Shown here: piece by piece, positions 8,341-16,296 of the stretch
How the letters are laid out: each line of letters opens with the position of its first letter
How positions within the stretch are numbered: position 1 is the first letter of the stretch
DNA from: Lederbergia graminis
GTDB lineage: Bacteria; Bacillota; Bacilli; Bacillales; Bacillaceae_C
Reading direction: 5' to 3'
DNA length: 64,000 nt
Assembly: GCF_042655485.1 (NCBI RefSeq)
Contig: NZ_JBHSMC010000005.1
Location: 1 to 64,000 of the forward strand
Notes under the pieces: model-generated
What the model was told of the DNA's origin: nothing
The model's input: the letters and a program-made list of their open reading frames with translations, nothing else
The model's database searches: none
Program-made: the position numbers and the translations under genes

Positions 8341-8832
8341 CTAATATCCCTCTTGTTGCCGTTTAAAGTTCACTTCATTTTTTGCTTTATAAGCTGATTG
8401 AACATCATCAATTGAAAAACCAAGAGATTGTCCAAGAATGAAGTATTGTCTTAATAATTCCTCAAAACTTTCGGCTGATCGGTGTAGTCGAAGTTCTCCA
8501 ATAAGATGATATATCTTAATAAAAGATTGAACTAAGTCTTCATTACCTTCTGTTGATACAAGTGAAATATCACGCTCTGAAAAGCTAAGTTCTAGTCCGA
8601 TAGAAAGAATAAAATGTACCCCATCAACAAATTCTTCTAAAATTATGTCTGTTTCTGACGCTGGTTTCTTGCTCCAGAATTTAAAACATCTTGTCTCATT
8701 TGCAAGTTCACCGATTTCCACAAGTAATGCCAATATTTTCTTTTCCACTAAGTCTTCATTTTCTAAACCATGCTCTCTTTCAATGTACTGATCTAATTCA
8801 TGTTGCATTGCAAACCATTCTGTTAATGTCAT
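8341..8832 (-). CDS. Dimeric all-alpha dUTPase family (dUTPase_2)
   Basis: 163 aa. Predicted dUTP/dUDP pyrophosphatase that keeps uracil out of DNA. The helical MazG/dUTPase_2 fold is indicated by EIGELANE (Glu39 and Glu42, metal ligands), KFWSKKPAS (substrate loop) and ILEEFVDGVHF (Glu67 and Asp70, metal ligands). It differs from the trimeric beta-type dUTPase. Start ATG 8832 follows GGAGGGATCTAT. Monocistronic on the minus strand; divergent from ysdB with 96 bp between them. Confidence 0.85.
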   Translation of the reverse strand: MTLTEWFAMQHELDQYIEREHGLENEDLVEKKILALLVEIGELANETRCFKFWSKKPASETDIILEEFVDGVHFILSIGLELSFSERDISLVSTEGNEDLVQSFIKIYHLIGELRLHRSAESFEELLRQYFILGQSLGFSIDDVQSAYKAKNEVNFKRQQEGY

Positions 8833-8928
8833 ATAGATCCCTCCTAAAAAAAATTATATCAAATAACGAAACTTTTTCATCTTTCAAACGTATAGGAGGT
8901 AAATATTCATTTGGGAGGTCGTCTTATT

Positions 8929-9318
8929 ATGGCCCTTCTGCTAAGAATCGCTATTTTCGGATTAATTATTTACCTCATTTATAAAATTGTTAAATTTTTG
9001 CTTGATGCAAAACGTAAGCTCGAAACCGCACATGAACAAAAGAAATATTTTTTCTACGATGTTCGGGAAAATATTCGAAAAAACTTCCTCATTACTTATA
9101 ATGGCGTAATGTTTGAGGGAGAGAAATATTTAGGCACAACTGATAAATCGTTTGAAGTTGTATCTATTTTTATTTGGCCACATAACCCTGATTTACTTCA
9201 TGGTCTAAGCTACGATGATTTTATCTTTATGGAAAATGAAATTAAGCTGAGGTATCCGAACGCGGAAATTGATTGGAAGAGCCCAATAAAAGAATTATTG
9301 GCAAAAAACAAGAAATGA
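8929..9318 (+). CDS. ysdB: YsdB-like membrane-anchored protein
   Basis: 129 aa from ATG 8929 (site GGGAGGT); a TTG 18 bp upstream behind AGGAGG is a possible alternative start. One N-terminal membrane segment (LLLRIAIFGLIIYLIYKIVKF), then a cytoplasmic domain with RKNFLITYNGVMFEGEKYLGTTD and FEVVSIFIW, which match what I remember of B. subtilis YsdB, a small protein of the sigma-W regulon. The biochemical role is unknown. Same neighbourhood (ysdA, ysdC, rplT) as in B. subtilis. Confidence 0.85.
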   Translation: MALLLRIAIFGLIIYLIYKIVKFLLDAKRKLETAHEQKKYFFYDVRENIRKNFLITYNGVMFEGEKYLGTTDKSFEVVSIFIWPHNPDLLHGLSYDDFIFMENEIKLRYPNAEIDWKSPIKELLAKNKK

Positions 9319-9345
9319 GTCCCATTTGCGGGACTCATTTTTTAT
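9316..9345. terminator. Bidirectional terminator between ysdB and the TVP38 gene
   Basis: GAGTCCC ATTTGC GGGACTC followed by ATTTTTT on the plus strand; it begins at the ysdB stop codon. The facing gene ends at 9342, so the hairpin serves converging transcripts. Confidence 0.85.
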
Positions 9346-9941
9346 GAAGTTTGTTTGGATTGAACTTGATCTGCGAAGAACTCACTCCAAGTAACAGTGG
9401 CAATTTTTTCACGAAGTAGGTAAAACAATACAAAGAGGGATAAGATGATGATGATAGCCATTCCTGGTGAAAACCGTGTTATGAATTCGCCAAAGACTGT
9501 ATAGAAAAATGCGAGAGGTAAATTAGTTGCGAATGAACCTTTCATAAACCCTTTAAAATCCGGACGACGTTCAAGTAAACATAGGTTCAATAATTGATAG
9601 TGAAAAAAAGGAATTAGACGTAATACTGCAATTTGACCCACTGTCATTTTGTTATAGCGACCAAACCAATTATATTTTATATTCATTAATCTTGCATGGG
9701 TTTTTGGCATTTTTCCGATACAAAAATAAAAAATAGCAGATAATAGCAACAGTCCAATCATGGAATAAACCGTTCCGAGTAAACTTCCGAATAATATACC
9801 CCCAGCCATACAAACCATCACTACAGGTATGAACATAAATTGTCGTAGAACATGGAAAAAGATAAACATAAAAGGAGCTAAAATACCGGTTCCTTCCACT
9901 AGAGCAAGCATTACCAAGAGCTCGTCATTCAATGTGACCAC
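9342..9941 (-). CDS. TVP38/TMEM64-family membrane protein
   Basis: 199 aa with about five or six membrane segments (residues 15-35, 38-58, 60-73, 128-150, 155-175). It carries the hallmark of the SNARE-associated/DedA-like VTT domain, LRLIPFFHYQLLNLCLL, preceded by a glycine-rich segment (VCMAGGILFGSLLGTVYSMIG, in the usual place of the re-entrant loop). Proteins of this superfamily act in membrane lipid movement or ion transport, but this member is not characterised. Start ATG 9941 before GGAAGGTGGTCAC. It lies alone between ysdB and ysdA. Confidence 0.85.
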   Translation of the reverse strand: MVTLNDELLVMLALVEGTGILAPFMFIFFHVLRQFMFIPVVMVCMAGGILFGSLLGTVYSMIGLLLLSAIFYFCIGKMPKTHARLMNIKYNWFGRYNKMTVGQIAVLRLIPFFHYQLLNLCLLERRPDFKGFMKGSFATNLPLAFFYTVFGEFITRFSPGMAIIIILSLFVLFYLLREKIATVTWSEFFADQVQSKQTS

Positions 9942-10043
9942 CTTCCTTTTTGTCTAATTCCTCCATGGAATCCACAATTTTTTCCGCCAAGTTACAATGT
10001 CATTAATTAATCCTATTAACATTGTATTTACTTATGTAACTAG

Positions 10044-10319
10044 TTATGACAGACGGCCAAGCACGTAAAAGTAAATTAGGAAGTCCAAAATTGCAACGGT
10101 CGGTAATCCATATTTGAATAAAAAATGTTTTGTTTTATGTCGGTATTTCTTCATACCGATTGTTAATCCTGGTGCTGCACCAACGAATGCAAGTAGCCAC
10201 AGCTTCTTCTCGCTTATTCTCCAATCCCTTTTTCGAGCCCTTTGCTTATCCTGTTTCATAGTGAAGATGCCAATAATATTAATGATAATGAAATAAAAAC
10301 TTAATATTGCCTTTATCAT
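10044..10319 (-). CDS. ysdA: DUF1294-family membrane protein YsdA
   Basis: 91 aa. Two hydrophobic segments (residues 4-20 and 71-88) flank a middle with basic KQDKQRARKRDWRISEKKLW and a GAAPGLTIGMKKYRHKTKH segment, the signature of DUF1294. Function unknown. It lies just downstream of rplT, as ysdA does in B. subtilis, separated by a strong terminator. Confidence 0.88.
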   Translation of the reverse strand: MIKAILSFYFIIINIIGIFTMKQDKQRARKRDWRISEKKLWLLAFVGAAPGLTIGMKKYRHKTKHFLFKYGLPTVAILDFLIYFYVLGRLS

Positions 10320-10333
10320 TCTCTATCCCTCTT

Positions 10334-10379
10334 TTCAAAAAAAGAGGCTTTTCCAACTTAAAGTGGAATAGCCTCTTTC
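10334..10379 (-). terminator. Terminator after infC-rpmI-rplT
   Basis: Minus strand AAAGAGGCT-A-TTCCACTT / AGTTGGAA-A-AGCCTCTTTTTTT. Long stem with T tract about ten bases past the rplT stop. Confidence 0.9.
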
Positions 10380-10389
10380 TTCATTCAAA

Positions 10390-10743
10390 TTATAGAGCAG
10401 CTTTTGCTTTGTTAGCTAATTCTGCGAATGCTTTTTCGTCAGATACTGCTAGTTCAGCAAGCATTTTGCGGTTAACTTCAATGCCAGCTTCTTTCAAACC
10501 ATGCATTAAACGGCTATAAGAAAGACCGTTCATACGAGCAGCAGCATTAATACGTGTGATCCAAAGTTTACGGAAATCACGCTTTTTGTTGCGGCGATCG
10601 CGGTATGCATAATTGTGAGATTTCATCACTTGTTGCTTAGCAACTTTAAATAATCTATGTTTAGAACCGTAGTAACCTTTAGCTAATTTTAATACTCTCT
10701 TACGACGTCTGCGGGTAACTGTACCGCCTTTTACACGTGGCAT
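10390..10743 (-). CDS. rplT: 50S ribosomal protein L20
   Basis: 117 aa, standard L20 length. Begins MPRVKGGTVTRRRRKRVLK with the lysine/arginine-rich tail needed for early 50S assembly; the C-terminal domain (RMNGLSYSRLMHGLKEAGIEVNRKMLAELAV) binds 23S rRNA and, in Bacillus, also the infC leader mRNA. Third gene of infC-rpmI-rplT, 27 bp after rpmI. Feedback control through the leader at 11509-11736 is expected. Confidence 0.98.
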   Translation of the reverse strand: MPRVKGGTVTRRRRKRVLKLAKGYYGSKHRLFKVAKQQVMKSHNYAYRDRRNKKRDFRKLWITRINAAARMNGLSYSRLMHGLKEAGIEVNRKMLAELAVSDEKAFAELANKAKAAL

Positions 10744-10770
10744 ATTAATTCCCTCCTAATATCTCTGTTA

Positions 10771-10971
10771 TTACTTAAGATTGTCTAGCAAGTGGCGGAT
10801 GCGGCGGAAATCACCTTTAGATACCATTGCTGATTTACGTAGTTTGCGCTTTTGTTTTGTAGATTTATTTGCAAACAAATGGCTTGTATAAGCTTGTGAA
10901 CGTTTCAGTTTACCAGAACCTGTTTTTTTGAAGCGTTTTGCTGCGCCGCGGTGTGTCTTCATTTTTGGCAT
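10771..10971 (-). CDS. rpmI: 50S ribosomal protein L35
   Basis: 66 aa. MPKMKTHRGAAKRFKKTGSG and the basic RKLRKSAMVSKGDFRRIRHLL are diagnostic of L35. Middle gene of infC-rpmI-rplT with an AGGAGGAAAACTCT ribosome site, 21 bp from infC. Confidence 0.98.
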   Translation of the reverse strand: MPKMKTHRGAAKRFKKTGSGKLKRSQAYTSHLFANKSTKQKRKLRKSAMVSKGDFRRIRHLLDNLK

Positions 10972-10992
10972 AGAGTTTTCCTCCTCAAAACA

Positions 10993-11508
10993 TTACTTTT
11001 CATTTTTTGGTGCTAAAACTAAGAACATGCTTCTACCATCCATTTTAGGATGTGATTCAATTGTAGAAAGATCTGCACACTCTTCTGCAAATCTATTTAA
11101 TACACGTTGACCAATTTCTTTATGAGTAATGGCACGTCCTCTAAAACGAATCGAAGCTTTCACTTTGTCTCCTTTTTCAAGGAATTTGCGACCATTGCGA
11201 AGCTTTGTATTGAAATCATGCTCATCAATTGTAGGACTCAAACGAACTTCCTTCAAATTAATTACTTTTTGGTTTTTGCGTGCTTCTTTCTCTTTCTTCT
11301 GTAGTTCAAAACGATGCTTTCCATAGTCCATAATACGAGCTACAGGCGGTTTTGCGTTAGGCGCTACAAGAACAAGATCCAGATTTACACGCGCAGCCAT
11401 TTCTAGTGCTTCATTGCGGGATTTAACCCCCAATTGCTCACCATTATGATCAATAAGACGAAGTTCACGGGCACGAATGCCTTCATTTACCAACATATCT
11501 TTGCTAAT
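10993..11508 (-). CDS. infC: Translation initiation factor IF-3 (AUU start)
   Basis: 171 aa from an ATT start at 11508. The site GGAGGTGG sits 7 bases before ATT AGC AAA GAT ATG; the product (fMet)SKDMLVNEGIRARELRL matches IF-3 N-termini, and the rare AUU codon is the known autoregulatory start of infC in many bacteria. An ATG in frame 36 bp upstream lies before the ribosome site and was rejected. The N-domain ends in the KKEKEARKNQK linker; the C-domain has IKEVRLSPTIDEHDF-type sequence and ends SMFLVLAPKNEK. It binds the 30S subunit and discriminates against non-AUG starts, so it should limit its own translation. Confidence 0.96.
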   Translation of the reverse strand: MSKDMLVNEGIRARELRLIDHNGEQLGVKSRNEALEMAARVNLDLVLVAPNAKPPVARIMDYGKHRFELQKKEKEARKNQKVINLKEVRLSPTIDEHDFNTKLRNGRKFLEKGDKVKASIRFRGRAITHKEIGQRVLNRFAEECADLSTIESHPKMDGRSMFLVLAPKNEK

Positions 11509-11736
11509 AGTTAGCCACCTCCAAGGTTTTTTCAAGGAATACATTGTTTGGAAAAAGTCAAGCTAAAAAGCACAATAAAAAAGTGCGGAGCATATAGCAC
11601 CCGCACTGCATTCACGCACAATAGTGTAAGAATGAATGACAATTCATATCCATAGCCTGTCAACTGCATTATCGCGTCAATCAGGCGAGAAGCGGGTAGC
11701 TCCTTCTTCCATAAACGAGTATTCAATTACCTTAGT
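11509..11736 (-). ncRNA. infC/L20-type leader with terminator
   Basis: Long untranslated leader between the promoter (11738-11766) and infC. A terminator hairpin (AGTGCGG GTGCTATATGCT CCGCACT then TTTTTTATT, 11574-11608) lies about 65 bases before the start codon, as in the B. subtilis infC-rpmI-rplT leader, where L20 binding promotes termination. Upstream it has pairable segments such as GAAGGAGCTACCCGCTTCTC and TGACGCGATAATGCAGTTGACA. The L20 role here is inferred from homology of position and structure. Confidence 0.85.
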
Positions 11737-11737
11737 T

Positions 11738-11766
11738 ACTTTATCATAGAAAGTCTGATGTGTCAA
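11738..11766 (-). promoter_or_regulatory. Promoter of infC operon
   Basis: Minus strand TTGACA (11761-11766), 17-bp spacer, TAAAGT (11738-11743). Perfect -35 and a moderate -10 box. Confidence 0.7.
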
Positions 11767-11993
11767 TGTTGAATCCTTTTCACAACGTTATTCATCATAT
11801 CAAATTGAAGATAAATAATCAATGATTTTCTTAAAAATGTTTAATTAAACAAAAGCGGGAAAAACTTTGAGTACAAGTAAAAATGCGGAAAGAGCCTGCT
11901 AATGGAGAGAAGGCTCCTTTTCCAGTCTGTTGTATAAACCTTCATGAACAACGAAGTTTGGACAAACAAAAACAAATATTTGGAGGGAAAACA

Positions 11994-12518
11994 ATGAAGA
12001 AGTTATTTATGATTATTTCTGTCCTTAGCATTATTGGTCTAGCAGCATGTTCCGATGACCCTTCTATCGATAGTCATCCGAAAGAACAACTTAATCCTCA
12101 ACATGAAGAACAAAATGCACCTCCACCAGATCCTACTGGAGACATGTCACATGAAGGTGAGATAGCTGACGATAAAGATTCAGCTGCTAAAATGGATAAA
12201 CTAAGTTTTTCGAAGTTTGATTTAGAGGTAGAATATGCGGTGGATAAAGAATATGACTTTGATTATGAGGAAAAGGACGACGATGGCGATTATAAGGCTG
12301 AGCTTTATGATTCAATTCACGATACAAGATTATATGGGATGGAAGCATTTAATGCATTATATTCTTTAACCGAGGAATTACATTTTGATGAAAATACTCC
12401 GAAAGAGGAAATAATACAACATATCCTTGAGCGTTTTAATCTTGATCAAGATTATTCAAGCTTTGAATTAGAAATTAAATTTAAAAATGGAGCAAAAATA
12501 GATATTGAAGATAAGTAA
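11994..12518 (+). CDS. YusW-like lipoprotein
   Basis: 174 aa from ATG 11994, behind TTGGAGGGAAAACA. Signal peptide with lipobox (LIGLAAC; Cys19), then a low-complexity acidic and proline-rich linker (residues 20-62, PPPDPTGDMSHEGE), then a C-terminal domain with FDLEVEYAVDKEYDFDYEEKD, ALYSLTEELHFDENTPKEE, HILERFNLDQDYSSFELEI and FKNGAKIDIED, which I recognise as the YusW domain. Predicted surface lipoprotein of unknown role. The start codon was chosen over longer frames because the signal peptide begins there. Confidence 0.8.
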   Translation: MKKLFMIISVLSIIGLAACSDDPSIDSHPKEQLNPQHEEQNAPPPDPTGDMSHEGEIADDKDSAAKMDKLSFSKFDLEVEYAVDKEYDFDYEEKDDDGDYKAELYDSIHDTRLYGMEAFNALYSLTEELHFDENTPKEEIIQHILERFNLDQDYSSFELEIKFKNGAKIDIEDK

Positions 12519-12539
12519 CTAGTTTGTGAATAAGTGTAG

Positions 12540-12765
12540 CGATATGACTGGTTCTATTAGACATTTTTTTGGGGGATAATTAGGAAAATGTTGATTAGAT
12601 GGGGGCTATTGGACTTTTCGTACTAAGTTGATAATCAAAGTGTCGATTGGGATGTTTCTATAAGACATTTCGCTTTTGGTTTCATGTAAAAATTGTCCAT
12701 TAGAACACTCCTATTGGACATTTCAAAGCCTGATTCACATTCAAATTGTCCATTAGAGCACTTAA
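12540..12765. repeat. Cluster of short interspersed repeats
   Basis: In the 350-bp gap between the YusW-like gene and thrS. Variants of CTATTRGACATTT occur at about 12554, 12607, 12658 and 12715, and ATTGTCCATTAGARCAC (roughly the opposite orientation) at about 12696 and 12745. They alternate direct and inverted and could form several alternative hairpins. Nothing codes here. Function unknown. Confidence 0.55.
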
Positions 12766-12792
12766 TTAAATCAAAGTGATTTCGACTATAAA

Positions 12793-12841
12793 AATAAAGG
12801 CAGGAAATAAGTAATCTACATCACTTACTTCCTGCCTTTTG
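12793..12841 (-). terminator. Terminator after thrS
   Basis: Minus strand AAAGGCAGGAAGTAAGTGAT, loop, ATTACTTATTTCCTGCCTTT, then ATTTTT. Very long stem (about 18 bp with mismatches) 30 bases past thrS. Confidence 0.85.
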
Positions 12842-12869
12842 GATTTCATTACATAGTTATTGAAGTTTT

Positions 12870-14798
12870 TTATAAAAAGCTAACTTCTGACTTCAGCTGT
12901 TCTATAAATTCTTTGAATGGAACTGTCTCGGATTTTTGTTCTCCGTATTTCCTTACGTTTACAGCTTCTTCCTTAATTTCATTGTCTCCAACGACAAGCA
13001 TATAAGGGATTTTCTGCATTTGTGCTTCCCTTATTTTATATCCTATCTTCTCATCCCGTTTATCCATTTCAACGCGGAAGCCAGCAGCCTTTAAGTTTGT
13101 AACTACTTGTTTAGCATAATCAAAATGAACATCAGGAGATACTGGAATTACTTGCACTTGAACTGGTGCTAGCCATGTTGGGAATGCACCTTTATACTCT
13201 TCAATTAAGAACGCAACAAAACGTTCCATTGTTGACACAACACCACGGTGGATAACTACTGGACGATGAAGTTTTCCGTCCTCACCAACATAAGTCAAAT
13301 CAAATTTCTCTGGAAGTAAAAAGTCAAGCTGAACAGTAGATAATGTTTCTTCTTTTCCTAATGCTGTTTTTACTTGAACATCCAGTTTTGGACCATAAAA
13401 TGCCGCTTCACCGTCTGCTTCGAAGTACTCAACACCAAGATCATCCATTGCTTCTTTTAACATCGCTTGTGCTTTATTCCACATCTCATCATCATCGAAA
13501 TACTTTTCTTTATCTTCAGGGTCACGATAAGAAAGTCGGAATGAATAATCATTAATCTTAAAGTCATCATATACTTCTTTAATCAATTCTACTACGCGAA
13601 TAAATTCATCTTTGATTTGGTCTGGACGTACAAAGATATGAGCATCATTCAATGTCATTCCACGAACACGTTGTAATCCAGATAGAGCTCCAGACATTTC
13701 ATAACGATGCATTGTACCAAGCTCTGCAATTCTTAGCGGTAATTCACGATAGCTGTGAATATCATTTTTATATATCATCATATGATGCGGACAGTTCATC
13801 GGACGAAGAACTAGTTGCTCATTATCCATTTCCATGACAGGGAACATGTCTTCCTGGTAATGATCCCAGTGACCACTTGTTTTGTATAAGTCTACACTTC
13901 CCATAATTGGTGTATATACGTGATCATAGCCGAGCGATACTTCTTTATCTACAATATAACGTTCAATCACACGTCGGATTGTAGCACCTTTCGGAAGCCA
14001 CATTGGCAACCCTTGGCCAACCTTTTGAGAATTTGTAAATAGGCTAAGTTCTTTCCCTAACTTACGGTGGTCACGTTCTTTCGCTTCTTCGAGCATTTTC
14101 AAATGGGCTTTAAGATCCTCTTTAGTGAAAAATGCTGTACCATAAATACGTTGAAGCATTTTGTTTTTACTATCTCCACGCCAGTATGCACCAGCAATAC
14201 TTAATAATTTAAATTCTCTAATTTTCCCTGTTGATGGTACGTGAACACCACGGCAAAGGTCAGCAAAATCCCCTTGCTCATAAATTGTTACTTTTTCGTC
14301 AGCAGGAATCGCATCAATTAATTCTTGCTTATATTGATCATTAGCGAAAAATTCTTTTGCTTCATTACGAGTTACTTCTTTACGTGTAATCTCAATATTT
14401 TCATTGATGATTTTTTTCATTTCTTTTTCAATAATTGGTAAATCTTCTGGTGTAATTGCATGGTCGAGATCCATATCGTAGTAGAAACCATGTTCAATTA
14501 CAGGACCAACACCAAGTTTCACATCTGGATAAAGTCTCTTTACTGCTTGTGCCATTAAGTGCGCAGTACTATGACGCATAATCTCTAGTGCTTCTTCACT
14601 ACCAGATGTAATAATTTCTATAGATCCATCTGCATCAATGGGAGTTCTCAAGTCAATTAGTTGCCCATTATGTTTACCCGCTATAGCTTTTTTCCTAAGA
14701 CCAGGACTTATCGAAGCTGCGATATCTTCTGTTGTCGTTGTTTTAGGAAACTCCTTCACATTACCGTCTGGAAACGTAATTTTAAGTTGCTCCGACAT
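12870..14798 (-). CDS. thrS: Threonine--tRNA ligase
   Basis: 642 aa, full length. Domains: TGS about 1-62 (KITFPDGNVKEFPKTTT), editing domain with the HxxxH pair His76/His80 (RHSTAHLMAQ) and the Cys/His pair in DLCRGVHVPSTG, class II core about 245-535 with the zinc Cys in RPMNCPHHMMIYK and motif 2 around MHRYEMSGALSGLQRVRGMT, and a C-terminal anticodon domain about 540-642 (APVQVQVIPVSPDVHFDYA, KIGYKIREAQMQKIPYMLVVGDNE). Charges tRNA-Thr and edits Ser. Controlled by the T-box leader upstream. The ATG follows GGAGTGAAATGCA. Confidence 0.98.
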   Translation of the reverse strand: MSEQLKITFPDGNVKEFPKTTTTEDIAASISPGLRKKAIAGKHNGQLIDLRTPIDADGSIEIITSGSEEALEIMRHSTAHLMAQAVKRLYPDVKLGVGPVIEHGFYYDMDLDHAITPEDLPIIEKEMKKIINENIEITRKEVTRNEAKEFFANDQYKQELIDAIPADEKVTIYEQGDFADLCRGVHVPSTGKIREFKLLSIAGAYWRGDSKNKMLQRIYGTAFFTKEDLKAHLKMLEEAKERDHRKLGKELSLFTNSQKVGQGLPMWLPKGATIRRVIERYIVDKEVSLGYDHVYTPIMGSVDLYKTSGHWDHYQEDMFPVMEMDNEQLVLRPMNCPHHMMIYKNDIHSYRELPLRIAELGTMHRYEMSGALSGLQRVRGMTLNDAHIFVRPDQIKDEFIRVVELIKEVYDDFKINDYSFRLSYRDPEDKEKYFDDDEMWNKAQAMLKEAMDDLGVEYFEADGEAAFYGPKLDVQVKTALGKEETLSTVQLDFLLPEKFDLTYVGEDGKLHRPVVIHRGVVSTMERFVAFLIEEYKGAFPTWLAPVQVQVIPVSPDVHFDYAKQVVTNLKAAGFRVEMDKRDEKIGYKIREAQMQKIPYMLVVGDNEIKEEAVNVRKYGEQKSETVPFKEFIEQLKSEVSFL

Positions 14799-14826
14799 TG
14801 CATTTCACTCCTTCATTATTTGTAAA

Positions 14827-15097
14827 ATAAAAAAGCCCATCCCTGGAAAAGGGACGAGCTTAATACACGTGGTTCCACCCTAGTTTATATGTTGACAAAA
14901 AGACAACATAACTTGGATTATTATAACGGAAATAGTCCGCCAATCAATACTACACAAATTCATTGTGATTCATGATTGGAGTTCAAAGGTGGTAAGTATT
15001 CTGTTCGTATTAGGAAGTTCTCAGCATTTCTTCCCTCTCTGTAAATCGTGGCAGAAAACCCATGTCCTTATCATAACTTATTAAATGTAAGATTATG
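14827..15097 (-). promoter_or_regulatory. T-box leader of thrS (Thr, specifier ACC)
   Basis: T-box AGGGTGGAACCACG at 14868-14881 (minus), followed by the terminator GCTCGTCCCTTTTCCAGGGATGGGC with a T tract at 14827-14860. The specifier region reads TT-ACC-ACC-TTTGAAC with the Thr ACC codon at 14991-14993, aligned with the Phe leader in this window. Uncharged tRNA-Thr should raise thrS expression. Confidence 0.92.
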
Positions 15098-15103
15098 TAG
15101 GAT

Positions 15104-15132
15104 ATTATAGCTGTTCCATTTGATAAAATCAA
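15104..15132 (-). promoter_or_regulatory. Promoter of thrS
   Basis: Minus strand TTGATT, 17-bp spacer, TATAAT. The -35 box overlaps the stop codon of ytxC (15129), the same tight arrangement as the pheS promoter. Confidence 0.8.
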
Positions 15133-15965
15133 GGGTTTTGGGAGTATGCCTCAGATAATGCATAGAAATGCTGAGGAGTGAAAATAATTAAGCGCTCTTC
15201 AAATATATTTTGTAATGTTCTTATCAATGGTTGGTCTTCATTTTCCGTATATAAAAATACTTTGTTTGGTGCTATGGATAATAGTGGAGCAATGATTGCG
15301 GAGTCTACATAAACAGGATGGTTGGACAATAAGCGACGATCAATTAATTCATGGAGCTCCTCTCTCGTCATTTCTGTTAAACTTTCATCATAAAAAATCG
15401 TAGAATTAGTAAATAGTACATGAATGATATTTTTTTGTGTCGGTCGCTTACGTAAATATTCTCTCAACATATGCACAAACATTTGATAATCTTGTTCCAT
15501 CTTATATTCATCTATTGCAATTGCTAAATAGTTCGAAACATGTTCATAGTATTTTTTTAATCTAAACCGAAGAAATGAATCAAACGAAACCGTCCCATTA
15601 AAGTCTAGTAAATCCATAACCGCTTCACTAATAATTGCATTCTCATCAAACTGACCAGCCAAGGAAGTTAGCTCAGGACGCTCACCTAAAAACATCTCAC
15701 TTACAATTTCTAAAATTTCGTTACGTTCTTCCTCATTTTCAAATTTATATGTTTCATACAAGACTCTATTTATCCACTCATTACGTTTTTCCTCTTGAAT
15801 ATATTGAATGAAAGCTGATAAGTATCGGTCTTTTTTCGTTAATAATTGTTGAAAAGAATATATAAATTGGTTGCGTCGTTCCATGAAGGAATCTTGCAAA
15901 CCATTAGCTGATAAGAAAATTTTAAATCGAATTGCTTCCTTAATGGATGTAAACATTAATTCCAA
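15129..15965 (-). CDS. ytxC: Sporulation-associated protein YtxC
   Basis: 278 aa. Located between thrS and dnaI as in B. subtilis, and similar in length and composition to YtxC proteins (YtxC-like family): N-terminal domain, a helical middle (LSANGLQDSFMERRNQFIYSFQQL, LREYLRKRPTQKNIIHVLF) and a C-terminal strand-rich portion (VYVDSAIIAPLLSIAPNKVFLYTENED). Function unknown; annotated as a sporulation protein in Bacillus. The start is uncertain: TTG 15965 fits AGGGGGGG best; ATG 15956 is three codons downstream. Confidence 0.8.
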   Translation of the reverse strand: MELMFTSIKEAIRFKIFLSANGLQDSFMERRNQFIYSFQQLLTKKDRYLSAFIQYIQEEKRNEWINRVLYETYKFENEEERNEILEIVSEMFLGERPELTSLAGQFDENAIISEAVMDLLDFNGTVSFDSFLRFRLKKYYEHVSNYLAIAIDEYKMEQDYQMFVHMLREYLRKRPTQKNIIHVLFTNSTIFYDESLTEMTREELHELIDRRLLSNHPVYVDSAIIAPLLSIAPNKVFLYTENEDQPLIRTLQNIFEERLIIFTPQHFYALSEAYSQNP

Positions 15966-16236
15966 GCTTGCCCCCCCTTTCTCTATATTGATACATATAT
16001 ATGAGAAAGTAGTAGGACTAGACCAAAGAATTGATGTTTCATATATAAAAATAAGTGAATCAATATATATAGTTCATTTCTCTTCTTTATGGAAAATATT
16101 CGCGATGAGTTTGGCTAGCTGCTTCTTGCCTTAAGGGACTTATTGTCACGCAATCCCACAGGAGCGACAAAAACGTTTGCAATAAAGTAAAGAAAGCTTT
16201 AAAATTCTCGGTCTAGGACAATAACCTTACTTATCC
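15966..16236. other. Gap without recognisable gene
   Basis: About 270 bp between ytxC and the dnaI terminator. The ytxC ribosome site (AGGGGGGG) is at its left edge. I see no open frame with a ribosome site, no T-box and no family A or B repeat; a short GC-rich patch (16110-16175) has no strong hairpin. Confidence 0.5.
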
Positions 16237-16237
16237 A

Positions 16238-16287
16238 ATGAAAAAGAGCCTCCAACGAGATATATTATATCTTCTTGGACAGCCCTT
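16238..16287 (-). terminator. Probable terminator after dnaI
   Basis: Minus strand GGGCTGTCCAAGAAGATATA pairs with TATATCTCGTTGGAGGCTC (with wobble pairs), then TTTTTC. Lies about ten bases past the dnaI stop. Confidence 0.65.
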
Positions 16288-16296
16288 ATTTTATAA

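Noticed and set aside
11509..11726. Open frame upstream of infC (minus strand) as a small gene
   Set aside because: It coincides with the structured leader and its terminator and has no convincing ribosome site; it is better explained as an L20-type leader RNA.
11883..11925. GAGCC...GGCTC hairpin before the YusW-like gene as a riboswitch
   Set aside because: The stem is only five base pairs with a long loop and there is no recognisable aptamer; at most a weak attenuator.
15966..16296. Hidden small gene or RNA upstream of ytxC
   Set aside because: No open frame with a ribosome site and no stable structure apart from the dnaI terminator was found.
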